This document shows positions 1 through 7,447 of a stretch of DNA of 64,000 nt, piece by piece; position 1 is the stretch's first letter, and the number at the start of each line of letters is the position of its first letter. The stretch is from positions 4,774,001 through 4,838,000 of the forward strand of contig NZ_JACYXC010000001.1 of NCBI RefSeq assembly GCF_016031615.1. The letters are read 5' to 3'. The notes beneath the pieces were generated by a model that made no database searches, was not told the DNA's origin, and saw only the letters and a program-made list of their open reading frames with translations. Source of the DNA: Streptomyces pactum. Its GTDB lineage: Bacteria > Actinomycetota > Actinomycetes > Streptomycetales > Streptomycetaceae. The translations under genes and the position numbers were made by a program.

Positions 1-258
1 ACCAACCACAGCGCGCGCCGGAAGCGGAAGCTGCTGCTGCACCGGGCCGAGATCGACAAGCTGGAGGTGAAGTCGCAGGAGACCGGGCACACCATCGTGC
101 CGCTGGCCCTGTACTTCAAGGACGGCCGGGCCAAGGTCGAGATCGCGCTGGCCAAGGGCAAGAAGGAGTACGACAAGCGGCAGACGCTCCGCGAGAAGCA
201 GGACCGCCGCGAGGCGGAGCGGGCGATCTCCGCGGCCCGGCGGCGCGGACGCGGCTGA
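1..258 (+). CDS. smpB: SsrA-binding protein SmpB, C-terminal part (5' end outside window)
   Basis: Reading frame 1 is open from the first base and stops with TGA at 256-258, so about 85 C-terminal residues are visible and the start lies upstream. The visible part starts in the conserved HSARRKRKLLLH stretch, followed by VPLALYFKDGRAKVEIALAKGKK and the basic tail (YDKR, then an Arg-rich end) that contacts the ribosomal decoding centre. SmpB binds the tRNA-like domain of tmRNA and carries it into the A site of stalled ribosomes. The tmRNA gene itself lies 372 bp downstream on the same strand, the classical smpB-ssrA pairing, which supports the call. Nothing looks broken in the visible part. Confidence 0.95.
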   Translation, partial: TNHSARRKRKLLLHRAEIDKLEVKSQETGHTIVPLALYFKDGRAKVEIALAKGKKEYDKRQTLREKQDRREAERAISAARRRGRG

Positions 259-379
259 CGGCGCCGGCCGGCCGTCCCCCGGGGCGGTGGCGCCGGCTTC
301 CTGTCCCCGCCGGCCGCCCGTCTCCTGGCGCGCACCCGGCCCCGCCGGCGGGAACCGACGCCCGCCCGTCGGCGTTCCC

Positions 380-467
380 GCCGTACGCGGGCCGTACGCG
401 GGCCGTACGCGGGCCGTACGCGGGCCGTACGCGGGCCGTACGCGGGCCGTACGCGGGCCGTACGCGA
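380..467. repeat. 11-bp tandem repeat, 8 copies
   Basis: The unit GCCGTACGCGG is repeated without spacers eight times; the last copy ends in A instead of G. The array sits in the 372-bp gap between smpB and ssrA, about 160 bp ahead of the mature tmRNA. The unit length is close to one DNA helical turn, and each copy contains the palindrome CGTACG, so a row of sites on one face of the helix is possible. No function is claimed. The copies are near-identical, so the number probably varies between strains. Confidence 0.95.
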
Positions 468-574
468 GGACCTGCGGGACAGGGCCGGACCGTCGCCGGC
501 TCGCGGGCCGGGGAACGCCGGGCGAACCCCGCGCGGCCGGGGGAATACGCTGGCAAGGCTCCGTGTTGATCCCG

Positions 575-580
575 TACGAT
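575..580 (+). promoter_or_regulatory. possible -10 element of the tmRNA promoter
   Basis: TACGAT at 575-580 fits the actinobacterial TANNNT -10 consensus and lies about 50 bp before the mature tmRNA 5' end, leaving a short leader for processing. An 18-bp spacer would put TGGCAA at the -35 position, a weak match. The call rests on position and one hexamer only. Confidence 0.35.
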
Positions 581-630
581 GGGACGTGCGCCCCGACGAG
601 GGCGCAGGCACCACCTTGAAAACACCACAT

Positions 631-997
631 GGGGATGATCGGTTTCGACAGCGGCTGTCGAAGCAGGGGAAGCGAGCCGAGGAAGCGGCAATGATCTCGT
701 AAACCATATGCCGAAACCAATAATCGCCAACACCAAGCGCGATTCCTTCGCCCTCGCTGCCTAAGTAGCGACTTGCGAAGTGTCAGCCCGGGGCTGTTCC
801 CGACCCGGATCCTGGCATCAGCTAGGGAACTCAACCACTAGGCCCGGCCACGGGGCGTAGTGGGAAAGCACACAGTGGCTGGGCCCGTCGGAGACTTGTC
901 CGCGTGATCTCCGGGGCCGAGAAAAGCACAGCGGACTGCGCTCGGAGAAGCCCTGATTCCACACCGTTGGACGCGGGTTCGATTCCCGCCATCTCCA
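631..997 (+). ncRNA. ssrA: transfer-messenger RNA (tmRNA)
   Basis: The RNA begins with GGGGAUGAUCGGUUUCGAC, the near-universal tmRNA 5' end, and closes with a tRNA-like T arm (GGGTTCGATTCCCGCC) and CAUCUCC. The 3' CAUCUCC pairs with the 5' GGGGAUG to form the acceptor stem, and A997 is the discriminator base. The 3' CCA is not encoded (the next bases are CTC) and must be added after transcription. Inside, the tag frame GCC...TAA lies at 726-764 and is followed by pseudoknot-forming sequence. tmRNA with SmpB rescues stalled ribosomes and adds a degradation tag. A terminator hairpin follows at 1071. The 5' and 3' ends are inferred from pairing. Confidence 0.97.
726..764 (+). other. tmRNA proteolysis tag reading frame
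   Basis: The resume codon is GCC at 726-728; the frame encodes ANTKRDSFALAA and stops at TAA 762-764, followed at once by a second in-phase-independent TAG. The ALAA end is the usual ClpXP/ClpAP recognition end. The tag is 12 residues. From memory the S. coelicolor tag is ANTKRDSSQQAFALAA (16 residues), so the middle SQQA appears to be missing here while both ends are kept. Confidence 0.9.
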
Positions 998-1070
998 CTC
1001 ATCCCCCTCTCCGTACGGAGGGTGCCGCCGGCGGCAGCCGGAGGTTCCGGCCGGAGGGGTCCCCATCGGC

Positions 1071-1112
1071 AAGGCCCTGCTGTCCAGGCGACAGCGGGGC
1101 CTTCGTCGTTTT
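1071..1112 (+). terminator. intrinsic terminator of ssrA
   Basis: AAGGCCCTGCTGTC (1071-1084) pairs with GACAGCGGGGCCTT (1090-1103) over 14 bp with one G-U pair and a 5-nt loop. It is followed by CGTCGTTTT. It lies 74 bp after the tmRNA 3' end. Confidence 0.85.
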
Positions 1113-1190
1113 CGGCGACAGCGGGCCGTTCGCCGTTGTGGGGCCGCGCACCATAGCCGGGCCGGTGGCCCGGTCCTACCGTCCGTCGGC

Positions 1191-2291
1191 ATGACCCTGA
1201 CATACAGCTCGGTGCCGCGTCCGGCGGCGGCCCGTCCGCCCCGGCCACCCGTCCTCCGTGCCCTGCTCTCCGTCCTGACCGCTCTGGCGGCCCTGTCCGC
1301 CCTGCTGCTGTCCGCGCCCGGCACCCTCGCCGCCCCGGCGGCAGCGGACGACCGCGCCGCCGGCCCCGGGGCGGGCGCCGGCGCCATCCCGTACGCCGGG
1401 ACGATCGAGCAGGTCAGCGGCTTCGGGACGAACCCGGGCGCGCTCACCATGTACCGCTACACCCCGCCCGGCCTGCCGTCCGGCCGCCCGGTCGTCGTGG
1501 TGCTGCACGGCTGCACCCAGACCGCCCCCGACTACGGCACCCGCAGCGGCTGGCTCCAGCTGGCGGACCGCTGGGGCTTCTCCGTGGTGCTGCCCGGCCA
1601 GACCACGCTGAACAACCTCAACCGCTGCTTCAACTGGTTCCTGACCGGCGACATCACCCGCGGCCGGGGCGAGGCCGAGTCCATCCGGCAGATGGCCGAC
1701 CGGCAGCTCGCCGACACCGGCGGCGACCGCTCCCGGGTGTACGTCACCGGGCTCTCCGCGGGCGGGGGCATGACGGCCGTGATGACCGCCGCGTACCCGG
1801 ACCGGTTCGCCGGCGGCGGCGTGGTGGCCGGGCTGCCGTACGGCTGCGCGCAGGCGGCCGGGTCCCCGTACGTGTGCATGTACGTGGGCGCGACCCAGAC
1901 CCCCGACCAGTGGGGCGACCGGGTGCGCGCCGCCGCCCCCGCCGGGTACACCGGCCCCTGGCCCCGGATGACGGTGGTGCAGGGCACCGCCGACACCACC
2001 GTGCGGCCGGTGAACATGACCGACCTCGTCGCCCAGTGGACCGATGTGCACGGCACCGACCGGACCCCGGACGCCACCGACACGGTCGCCGGCCAGCCGC
2101 ACCACGTCTACCGGAACGCGGGCGGCACCACCGTGGTGGACACATACACCATCAACGGCATGGGCCACGGCCAGCCGGTCGCCCCGGGCACCGGGCCCCA
2201 GCAGTGCGGGAGCACCGGCCCGTACCTGCTGGACGTGGGGCTGTGCGCGGCCCACTGGATCGGCACCGGCTGGGGCCTGGACCGCGCCTGA
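1191..2291 (+). CDS. secreted PHB-depolymerase-family esterase
   Basis: This 366-residue protein begins with an Arg-containing n-region and a long hydrophobic Leu/Ala stretch ending near LAAPAAADD, a typical Sec signal peptide, so it should be exported. The mature part is an alpha/beta hydrolase of the type 1 extracellular PHA/PHB depolymerase (LpqC-like) family. The oxyanion-hole region is LHGCTQT, the nucleophile elbow is GLSAGGGMT near residue 187, and QGTADTTVRP and GMGHGQPVAPG carry the acid and histidine of the triad. Conserved Cys residues (CFNWF, YGCAQ, VCMYVG, QQCG) suggest disulfides. The family cleaves short-chain polyhydroxyalkanoates or feruloyl/acetyl esters; the substrate cannot be read from sequence. 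No substrate-binding C-terminal domain is present. ATG 1191 follows a TACCGT hexamer by 8 bases and has no clear Shine-Dalgarno. Confidence 0.88.
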   Translation: MTLTYSSVPRPAAARPPRPPVLRALLSVLTALAALSALLLSAPGTLAAPAAADDRAAGPGAGAGAIPYAGTIEQVSGFGTNPGALTMYRYTPPGLPSGRPVVVVLHGCTQTAPDYGTRSGWLQLADRWGFSVVLPGQTTLNNLNRCFNWFLTGDITRGRGEAESIRQMADRQLADTGGDRSRVYVTGLSAGGGMTAVMTAAYPDRFAGGGVVAGLPYGCAQAAGSPYVCMYVGATQTPDQWGDRVRAAAPAGYTGPWPRMTVVQGTADTTVRPVNMTDLVAQWTDVHGTDRTPDATDTVAGQPHHVYRNAGGTTVVDTYTINGMGHGQPVAPGTGPQQCGSTGPYLLDVGLCAAHWIGTGWGLDRA

Positions 2292-2818
2292 GGCGGTGAC
2301 CGGCCCTCGGTGACCGGGGCCGGGAGCCCGTGCCGGTGCTCTGCCGGTGCCGATCTTCTGCCGGTGCCTGGCCGGTTAGGGGGCCCGTGCCCGTGCCTGG
2401 CCGGTGCGGGTGCCGGTGCTTGGCCGGATCGGGTGCGGTGCCGGTGTCCGGGGCCGCACGGGGTCCGGCCGCTCCGGGCGCGAGGGAGGGCCGGACGAGC
2501 CCGGTGCCGGGTGGGCGGATCGGTGCGCGTGGGGGGCGGGCGGGTCGGTCGGACGGGGTGCCGGACGGCGGGGCGCTGTGCACGCTCAGCTCAGGTCGCC
2601 CGCCGCACTGGGGACGACATCTCGATATGTCGATACAAGGGGGATGGGGACGGGCCGGTGGGCGCCGGCGCCCCGGCGACCGCCACCAGGGGCCCACGGC
2701 CCACCCGGGCCCACGGCCCACCGCGACCGCGCCCGTCCGCGACCGCCGCCCACCCTGAGCCCACGGCCCGTCCGCGACCGTCGCCCACCCGGACCCACCG
2801 CCCGCCCGTGACCGTCGC
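2292..2818. repeat. 527-bp spacer of degenerate GC-rich repeats
   Basis: No gene is supported here. From 2328 to 2455 the sequence is made of degenerate GCCGGTGC / GGCCGGTGC units. From 2686 to 2820 it consists of irregular CCCACGGCCC and CCGCGACCG units. Open frames exist in several phases, but they read as Arg/Pro/Gly low-complexity shadows. A short AT-richer island lies at 2618-2640. Confidence 0.7.
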
Positions 2819-4363
2819 TCACCCGCGCGCGCGACCGGCCCGCGGGGCGGTCCGCCGGGCCCCGCCGACGGCGGCGGCCAGGGCGAGCGCCCCCGCCACC
2901 GCCGGCGCGGCGTAACCGGCGTCCGCCCCGAGGTGCTCGACCGTCCATCCGCCGGCCGCCGCACCGGCCGAGATGCCGACCAGCAGCCCGGTGTAGACGG
3001 TGGTGATGCCCTCGTTGAGCCGGGCCGGCGGCAGCACCCGCTGCACCAGCGACATCCCGGTGATCATCGTGGGGGCGGTCGCCATGCCGGCGAGCAGCAG
3101 CAGCACCGCCAGGACGGGCAGGTTGCCGGCGAGCAGCAGCGGCGGGACCGCGACCGCCATCGCCGCGGCCCCCGTCACGAACCGCGCGGTGGCCGAGCCG
3201 CGCACCGGGAGCGTGCCGAACACCAGCCCCGCCACGCAGGAGCCGGCGGCCTGGAGCGCCAGCACCGCGCTGCTCGCCGTCCCGCTCCCGTACGACTCCA
3301 CGGTGGCGACCGTGGCGACCTCCATGGAACCGAAGAGCGCACCGGTCGCCAGGAAGGTCACCAGCACCATCCGCAGTTCGGGGATGCGCAGCGGGGCGCC
3401 GGCACCGGCGGCGGTACCGTCCGCGGCGGTCGTGCGCGGGTGCGGCGGCGGTTCGGTGGTCCGCTGGGCGGCGAACGCCAGCGTCCCGGCGACCATCAGC
3501 GTCGCCCCGGTCAGTAGCCCGGCCTCCGGGAACACGGTGGTGCACAGCACCATCGCCAGCGCCGGGCCGACCATGAAGCACAGTTCGTCCACGACCTGCT
3601 CGAAGGAGTTGGCGGTGTGCCGGGCCGCCGCGTCGTCCCGGTACAGCTCGGTCCACCGGGCGCGGGTCATCGCCCCCACCCCGGGCACCGCCGACGAGCT
3701 CACCGCGCACACGAAGAGCGTCCACGCCGGGGCGTCATGGTGGACGCACAGCAGCATGGCCGCCATCCCGGCCGCGAACACCAGGACGGCGGGCACCGCC
3801 ACCCGAGACTGCCCGTACCGGTCCACCAGTCGCCCCAGCAGCGGCGAACAGACCGCGGTGGCCGCCACGCCGGTGGCCGACACCGCCCCGGCGAGCGCGT
3901 ACGAGTCCCGGGTGAGCGCCACCATCAGCACGATGCTCACGCCCAGCATCGACCCGGGCAGGCGGGCGACGAGGGCGGTGAGGGTGAAGGCGAGCGAGCC
4001 GGGGGCGGCGAAGAGCCGCCGGTACGGGGCGAGGAACGAGCCCCGGCGGGGGCCTGCCGCCCCGTCCCGGCCCCCCGATACCCCGTCCCGGCCGTCGGGC
4101 GCCCCGTCCCGGTCACCGGCAGCCGTGCCTTGCCCCCGGGCGCCCCTGTCACCGCCGTCCCCGCCCTGCGCCGGTACGGTCCGGGAGCCGCGGCCCCCAC
4201 CGGAACCGGCCCCCGCGGCCGACGCCCCGGCGGTACCGGTCGCCGCGGCGGCGGAAGCCCCGGCAGTACGGACCGCGGCAGTACCGGGTCCCGCGGCGGC
4301 ACGGGCCGCCACCCGGGCGGCACGGGTGGGCACGACAGGACGGGAGGCGAGGAAGAGGATCAC
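2819..4363 (-). CDS. MFS transporter with long disordered N-terminus
   Basis: The last about 390 residues form a 12-helix major facilitator. They include helix 1 (LAFTLTALVARLPGSMLGVSIVLMV), the loop motif GRLVDRYGQSRV between helices 2 and 3, and GMSLVQRVLPPARLNEGITT in the second half; related proteins are annotated as drug or sugar exporters. Substrate is unknown. The start is uncertain: I took GTG at 4363 (VILFLASRPVV), which gives about 120 residues rich in Ala, Gly and Asp before helix 1. A later start just before RGSFLAPYRRLF would give a normal-sized transporter. It is divergent from the LysR gene at 4463 with a 25-bp inverted repeat between them, so the LysR protein probably controls it. 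Confidence 0.8.
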   Translation of the reverse strand: MILFLASRPVVPTRAARVAARAAAGPGTAAVRTAGASAAAATGTAGASAAGAGSGGGRGSRTVPAQGGDGGDRGARGQGTAAGDRDGAPDGRDGVSGGRDGAAGPRRGSFLAPYRRLFAAPGSLAFTLTALVARLPGSMLGVSIVLMVALTRDSYALAGAVSATGVAATAVCSPLLGRLVDRYGQSRVAVPAVLVFAAGMAAMLLCVHHDAPAWTLFVCAVSSSAVPGVGAMTRARWTELYRDDAAARHTANSFEQVVDELCFMVGPALAMVLCTTVFPEAGLLTGATLMVAGTLAFAAQRTTEPPPHPRTTAADGTAAGAGAPLRIPELRMVLVTFLATGALFGSMEVATVATVESYGSGTASSAVLALQAAGSCVAGLVFGTLPVRGSATARFVTGAAAMAVAVPPLLLAGNLPVLAVLLLLAGMATAPTMITGMSLVQRVLPPARLNEGITTVYTGLLVGISAGAAAGGWTVEHLGADAGYAAPAVAGALALAAAVGGARRTAPRAGRARG

Positions 4364-4415
4364 CCCACCACGGTGGCGGCGCGGCACCGCCCGGGTCCAA
4401 CACCTTCCTGACGTC

Positions 4416-4440
4416 CATTCACACACTGGCGTTGTGAATG
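4416..4440. promoter_or_regulatory. perfect inverted repeat, probable LysR operator
   Basis: CATTCACA (4416-4423) and TGTGAATG (4433-4440) are exact inverted copies separated by 9 bp. They contain the interrupted-dyad pattern typical of LysR-type binding sites. The site is 23 bp ahead of the LysR start and 53 bp ahead of the divergent MFS start, so one protein could control both genes. It also stands out for its A/T content. Confidence 0.75.
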
Positions 4441-4462
4441 CCCGAGGGGGAAGGATGGGCGG

Positions 4463-5425
4463 GTGCCCCAGGACATAGAGCCGCGGCTGCTGCGGTCCTT
4501 CACCGCCGTAGCCGACGAACTGCACTTCACCCGCGCCGCCGCCCGGCTGTTCGTCGCCCAGCAGGCCCTCAGCCGTGACATCCGGCGGCTGGAGGTGCAG
4601 TTGGGCGCCGACCTCTTCGTCCGCACCACCCGGCAGGTCACCCTCACCCCGGCCGGGGAACGCCTGCTGCCGCACGCCCGCCGGGTGCTCGCCGCCCACG
4701 ACCAGCTGACCGCGGCGTTCGTCCGCACCGAACGGCCGCTGCTGGTGGACGTCGGCGCCAAGGTCGGCACCGCGTACCAGGTCCTCACCCGCACCCGTGC
4801 GGCCGTCCCCGACCTGGAACTGATCGCCCGTTTCCACAGCGGCCTCACCGGCGCCGCCGCCGAGATCCTGGCGGGGCGCCTGGACGTCTCCTTCGGGCGG
4901 GTGGCGGGGCTGCCGCCGGCGGCGCTGGCGGGTCTGGAGCACCGGCCGGTCCGCCACGAGCCGATGACCGTACTGCTGCCCGAGGACCACCCGCTCGCCG
5001 GCCGCCGGGAGATCCCGCTCGCCGCGCTGGCCGGCGAGACGCTCTACGCCGCCGCCGGCAACACCGCCACCGCCGAGTGGACCGACCTGGCCGAGCGGCT
5101 CTTCGCCGGCCGCGGCATCCACATCGCCGAACCGTTCCCGGAGATCGACGGCGAGGAGGAGTTCATCCGCGTCGTCCGCAGACGCCGCTGGTCGGTGCTG
5201 GCCAGCGTGGAGTTCATCGAACTGCCCGGCATGGTGCTGCGGCCCATCGTGGACCCGGTGCCGCTCTCACCGATCTCCATGGTCTGGCGCCGCGGCCTGC
5301 GCCACCCGGGCCTCGACGCCCTCCACCGCACCGTCAGTGACCTCGCCACCCGCCACCACTGGCTCCACCGCCCGCCGGACTCCTGGCTCCCCGCCCCGGA
5401 CGCCCGCCTGACCGGGGCCGGCTGA
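4463..5425 (+). CDS. LysR-family transcriptional regulator
   Basis: A 320-residue protein with an N-terminal winged helix-turn-helix (LLRSFTAVADELHFTRAAARLFVAQQALSRDIRRLE, residues 7-42) and a periplasmic-binding-protein-like effector domain. VGAKVGTAYQVLTR begins the effector part, and PMTVLLPEDHPLAGR is the usual mid-domain motif. GTG 4463 is the start; GGGGGAAGGA lies 8 bp upstream. The protein is about 20 residues longer than most LysR proteins at its C-terminus (WLPAPDARLTGAG). A diverged copy of exactly this 3' end occurs near 7210, inside the direct repeats of the neighbouring island. The likely target is the divergent MFS exporter; the effector is unknown. Confidence 0.92.
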   Translation: MPQDIEPRLLRSFTAVADELHFTRAAARLFVAQQALSRDIRRLEVQLGADLFVRTTRQVTLTPAGERLLPHARRVLAAHDQLTAAFVRTERPLLVDVGAKVGTAYQVLTRTRAAVPDLELIARFHSGLTGAAAEILAGRLDVSFGRVAGLPPAALAGLEHRPVRHEPMTVLLPEDHPLAGRREIPLAALAGETLYAAAGNTATAEWTDLAERLFAGRGIHIAEPFPEIDGEEEFIRVVRRRRWSVLASVEFIELPGMVLRPIVDPVPLSPISMVWRRGLRHPGLDALHRTVSDLATRHHWLHRPPDSWLPAPDARLTGAG

Positions 5426-5468
5426 GTCCGGTATTCGTCCCGGGCGGCCCCGGGCCATGCGGAGCGCG

Positions 5469-5828
5469 TCATGCGGTTCCGCGCAGCGGCCCGAAATGGG
5501 AAGGTGCGCGATGGTCCCCGTTGTCCTCATGCCACGAGAAATTCGCAGCCTGCACGTATCCTTCCCCTCCGTTGAGGAGAAAGAGCGAGCCGTGGTCGCA
5601 GGCGGGTGTACTCGGGGGCAGAACATCCGCCATCTCCTGAGAGGCGGCCCGCTCGACTCTCAGCGATTCATAACTAGGCTGGAGATGCATCAACGCCACG
5701 GCGGAGAACAGAACATCGATCCGAGTAGCGTATTTCTGCGGGTGAAAGCTCCGCAGAAGCAGGGTCGAGTGGGTGACGGAGTACTGCCAAACCTGAAACT
5801 TACGGATCCAGTGAGCCACTTCGTCCAC
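5469..5828 (-). CDS. unknown small protein, paralogue of the 6742-7167 product
   Basis: A 119-residue protein I do not recognise. It starts at GTG 5828 with GAGGAG 7 bp upstream. It aligns along its whole length with the product at 6742-7167. Shared blocks are LLLRS, TRIDVLFS, a HGS-FL-N-G-GYV segment, WHED and the identical end FGPLRGT. Base composition is lower in GC than the surrounding chromosome, in line with the rest of this island. It is the last gene of the leftward series downstream of the RHS toxin, so an immunity-type role (neutralising toxins of kin) is plausible by position only. It converges on the LysR gene with 43 bp between stops. Confidence 0.75.
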   Translation of the reverse strand: MDEVAHWIRKFQVWQYSVTHSTLLLRSFHPQKYATRIDVLFSAVALMHLQPSYESLRVERAASQEMADVLPPSTPACDHGSLFLLNGGEGYVQAANFSWHEDNGDHRAPSHFGPLRGTA

Positions 5829-5861
5829 GGTTGTCTCCTCGGGATGGATCGGACCGTCGGG

Positions 5862-6308
5862 TTACAAGACGTGGGACGGCTGCTGCGGCCCCCCGGACGG
5901 CGCGTTCCGCTTCGCCATGACTGCCTCCACAAACTCTTCGGGTGGTAGGTACTTGTGGTCAATGACGTAGTGCAGCACAAGGTCCGGGGCGACCAGCCAC
6001 GCTCCGTCAGGCGTGACCACTCGCACCTCCGCACTCCCCAGGACAATCGTTCGGCCTCCTGCCTCCATGGTGATCGGGTAGGGCGGTGGCGAGGACGCAT
6101 GCACGAGGTTGCACACGTGCCAACCGCGCGTCTTCGCGTGGCTGCTCTGCGCGCAAAGGTCGGCCAGCGCGCCGATGAATTCGTCCGGTGCCTCGCCGCT
6201 GTGAAATGCGTTCTCCCCGTCCAGCCATCCCACATTGAAGGCTGCAACGGTCGAAGGGACCGTATTCGGTAGGTAGCTGTAAGGTGATAGATCGGTAAAG
6301 TATGTCAT
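5862..6308 (-). CDS. conserved hypothetical protein, DUF7919-like
   Basis: A 148-residue cytosolic protein beginning MTYFTDLSPYSYL. It contains FNVGWLDGENAFHSGEAP, RGWHVCNL, LGSAEVRV, APDLVLHYVIDHKYLPPEEFVEAV. The pattern of a DLSPY start, NVGWL, LG-EIRV and HYV--H-Y-PP is one I associate with a small Streptomyces family (DUF7919, named from memory). The exact family number needs checking. I chose ATG 6308 because the domain starts there and AAGGAA lies about 10 bp upstream; an in-frame ATG at 6356 would add 16 residues. It lies 33 bp upstream of the 5469-5828 gene, so the two are probably co-transcribed. These small genes often sit beside polymorphic toxin loci; an immunity role is inference. 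Confidence 0.7.
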   Translation of the reverse strand: MTYFTDLSPYSYLPNTVPSTVAAFNVGWLDGENAFHSGEAPDEFIGALADLCAQSSHAKTRGWHVCNLVHASSPPPYPITMEAGGRTIVLGSAEVRVVTPDGAWLVAPDLVLHYVIDHKYLPPEEFVEAVMAKRNAPSGGPQQPSHVL

Positions 6309-6430
6309 GTGGAGATATTCCTTGGTTACTGCATTGCAGATCTGCATGCCGGCCAATGAATTAATCCCATGTTGGGCTGCAGTAGCTGCGATAGGTAAAC
6401 TGGCGCGCTAACCGTCAACTTCCGCGGGAC

Positions 6431-6713
6431 TCCCTCTCGGTTGCGAACCCAGCCGTCATCCTGCTCGCCCCTCACTGGTTCCCTGAGCTCGACACCGCCT
6501 GACCGGAGCGGGGCTTCCTCGACCCTGGTGGATACGCCTGACAGGCCCGGCCCTCAGGGACGGGGTGGTTCCGGACTCCCGGTGAATTCCAGAACGCTCG
6601 CCGACCATCTTTGTTCCGCACGCGGGACAGTGCTACCGGTAGGTGTGTGCCCGTACGCGGTCCAGGCCGTCCGGGAAGAGGGGGACGGCCGGGGCGGGTG
6701 TGATCAATCGATG
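6431..6713. repeat. direct repeat, copy 1 (partner at 7169-7447)
   Basis: This 283-bp stretch matches 7169-7447 in the same orientation over its whole length, roughly four bases in five by eye. Long exact runs include CCTCTCGGTTGCGAACC and GAACGCTCGCCGACCATCT. It lies 5' of the DUF7919-like gene (read leftward), and 29 bp from the stop of the 6742-7167 gene. Its left part corresponds to the LysR 3' end and its right part to an unknown gene's 3' end; both are decayed here. Confidence 0.88.
6554..6713 (-). pseudogene. decayed 3' fragment of an unknown CxxC protein, copy 1
   Basis: Read leftward this segment encodes AVPLFPDGLDRVRAHTYR and then meets a TAG where copy 2 has a Gln codon. An extra base in the run GGAACAAAG (copy 2 has GGAACAAG) also shifts the frame just after CPACGT. 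The TGA that ends copy 2 is still recognisable at 6554-6556. The doubly broken state shows it is a remnant. The parent gene is not recognised. Confidence 0.65.
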
Positions 6714-6741
6714 TAAACGGGCCAGGTCAGCTAAGGTTGCT

Positions 6742-7167
6742 TCACTCAGTGCCACGCAAGGGGCCGAATCGCGATGGAGAATGAGGGCCACCCTCATCTT
6801 CATGCCATCGGCAATGGGATGCGTGGACGTATCCCTGCCCGTCGTTTACCAGAAAAACCGAACCGTGATTCGGGTCGTGCGAATCGGGCAGCAATTCCCT
6901 GGCCTCGGCCAAGGTTAGCCTGTCGATCGAGAGCCTTTCCATGTCAGGTTCAAGATGGATGAGTTCGACGTTGCTGAAAAGGACATCAATTCGCGTGTCG
7001 TACCGCGTGACATCTACACTTCTCAGGAGAAGTTGGGAATAACTGGCCGTGTAATGCCATAGGTGAAAATTCCGATGCATCTCAATGATGCGTTCCATGG
7101 CTTCAAGCTCCTGGGAAGTTAGAGTGGGCAGAGATGTCCTGGTAACGGAGTCGCCGACTACTGCCAT
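6742..7167 (-). CDS. unknown small protein, paralogue of the 5469-5828 product
   Basis: A 141-residue protein from ATG 7167, with GAGAGGGAA directly upstream. An upstream open extension to 7254 exists but reads back through the repeat. The C-terminal 118 residues match the 5469-5828 product: LLLRS, TRIDVLFSNVELIHLEP, HGSVFLVNDGQGYVHA, WHED and FGPLRGT. The N-terminal extra part (LPTLTSQELEAMERIIEMH) is predicted helical. No known domain is recognised and no signal peptide or membrane segment is seen. It is the only gene lying between the two direct repeats, so the repeats could excise or multiply it by recombination. As part of the series behind the RHS toxin it is a candidate immunity gene by position. 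Confidence 0.75.
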   Translation of the reverse strand: MAVVGDSVTRTSLPTLTSQELEAMERIIEMHRNFHLWHYTASYSQLLLRSVDVTRYDTRIDVLFSNVELIHLEPDMERLSIDRLTLAEARELLPDSHDPNHGSVFLVNDGQGYVHASHCRWHEDEGGPHSPSRFGPLRGTE

Positions 7168-7168
7168 T

Positions 7169-7447
7169 TCCCTCTCGGTTGCGAACCAGTCGCCATCCTG
7201 CTCACCTCGCTGGCTCCCCGAGCCCGACGCCCGCCTGACCCGGGGTGGGGACACCTCGGCCCTGGCGGATACGCCTGACGGGCCCGATCCTCAGGAACGG
7301 GGTGGTTCCGGGCTCCCGACGAATTCGAGAACGCTCGCCGACCATCTTGTTCCGCACGCGGGGCAGTGCTGCCGGTAGGTGTGTGGCCGTCCTCGGTTCA
7401 GGTCGTCCAGGAAGAGGGGGACGGCCGTAGCGGTGCGATCGCTCGAT
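7169..7447. repeat. direct repeat, copy 2 (partner at 6431-6713)
   Basis: This copy starts 2 bp before the start codon of the 6742-7167 gene (read leftward) and supplies its ribosome-binding site. At 7210-7245 it contains CTGGCTCCCCG and GACGCCCGCCTGACC, closely matching the LysR 3' end at 5383-5418 (WLPEPDARLTRGG against WLPAPDARLTGAG). This copy is the better preserved one: the CxxC fragment on the other strand is still open. Confidence 0.88.

Noticed and set aside
380..467. Short repeats considered as a CRISPR array (also 56028-56112)
   Set aside because: Units are contiguous without unique spacers and far too short; no cas genes are present.
2310..2915. Several 100-200-codon open frames in the spacer after the esterase gene
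   Set aside because: All are Arg/Pro/Gly-rich, overlap one another in different phases and follow the DNA repeat; none has a conserved motif or ribosome site.
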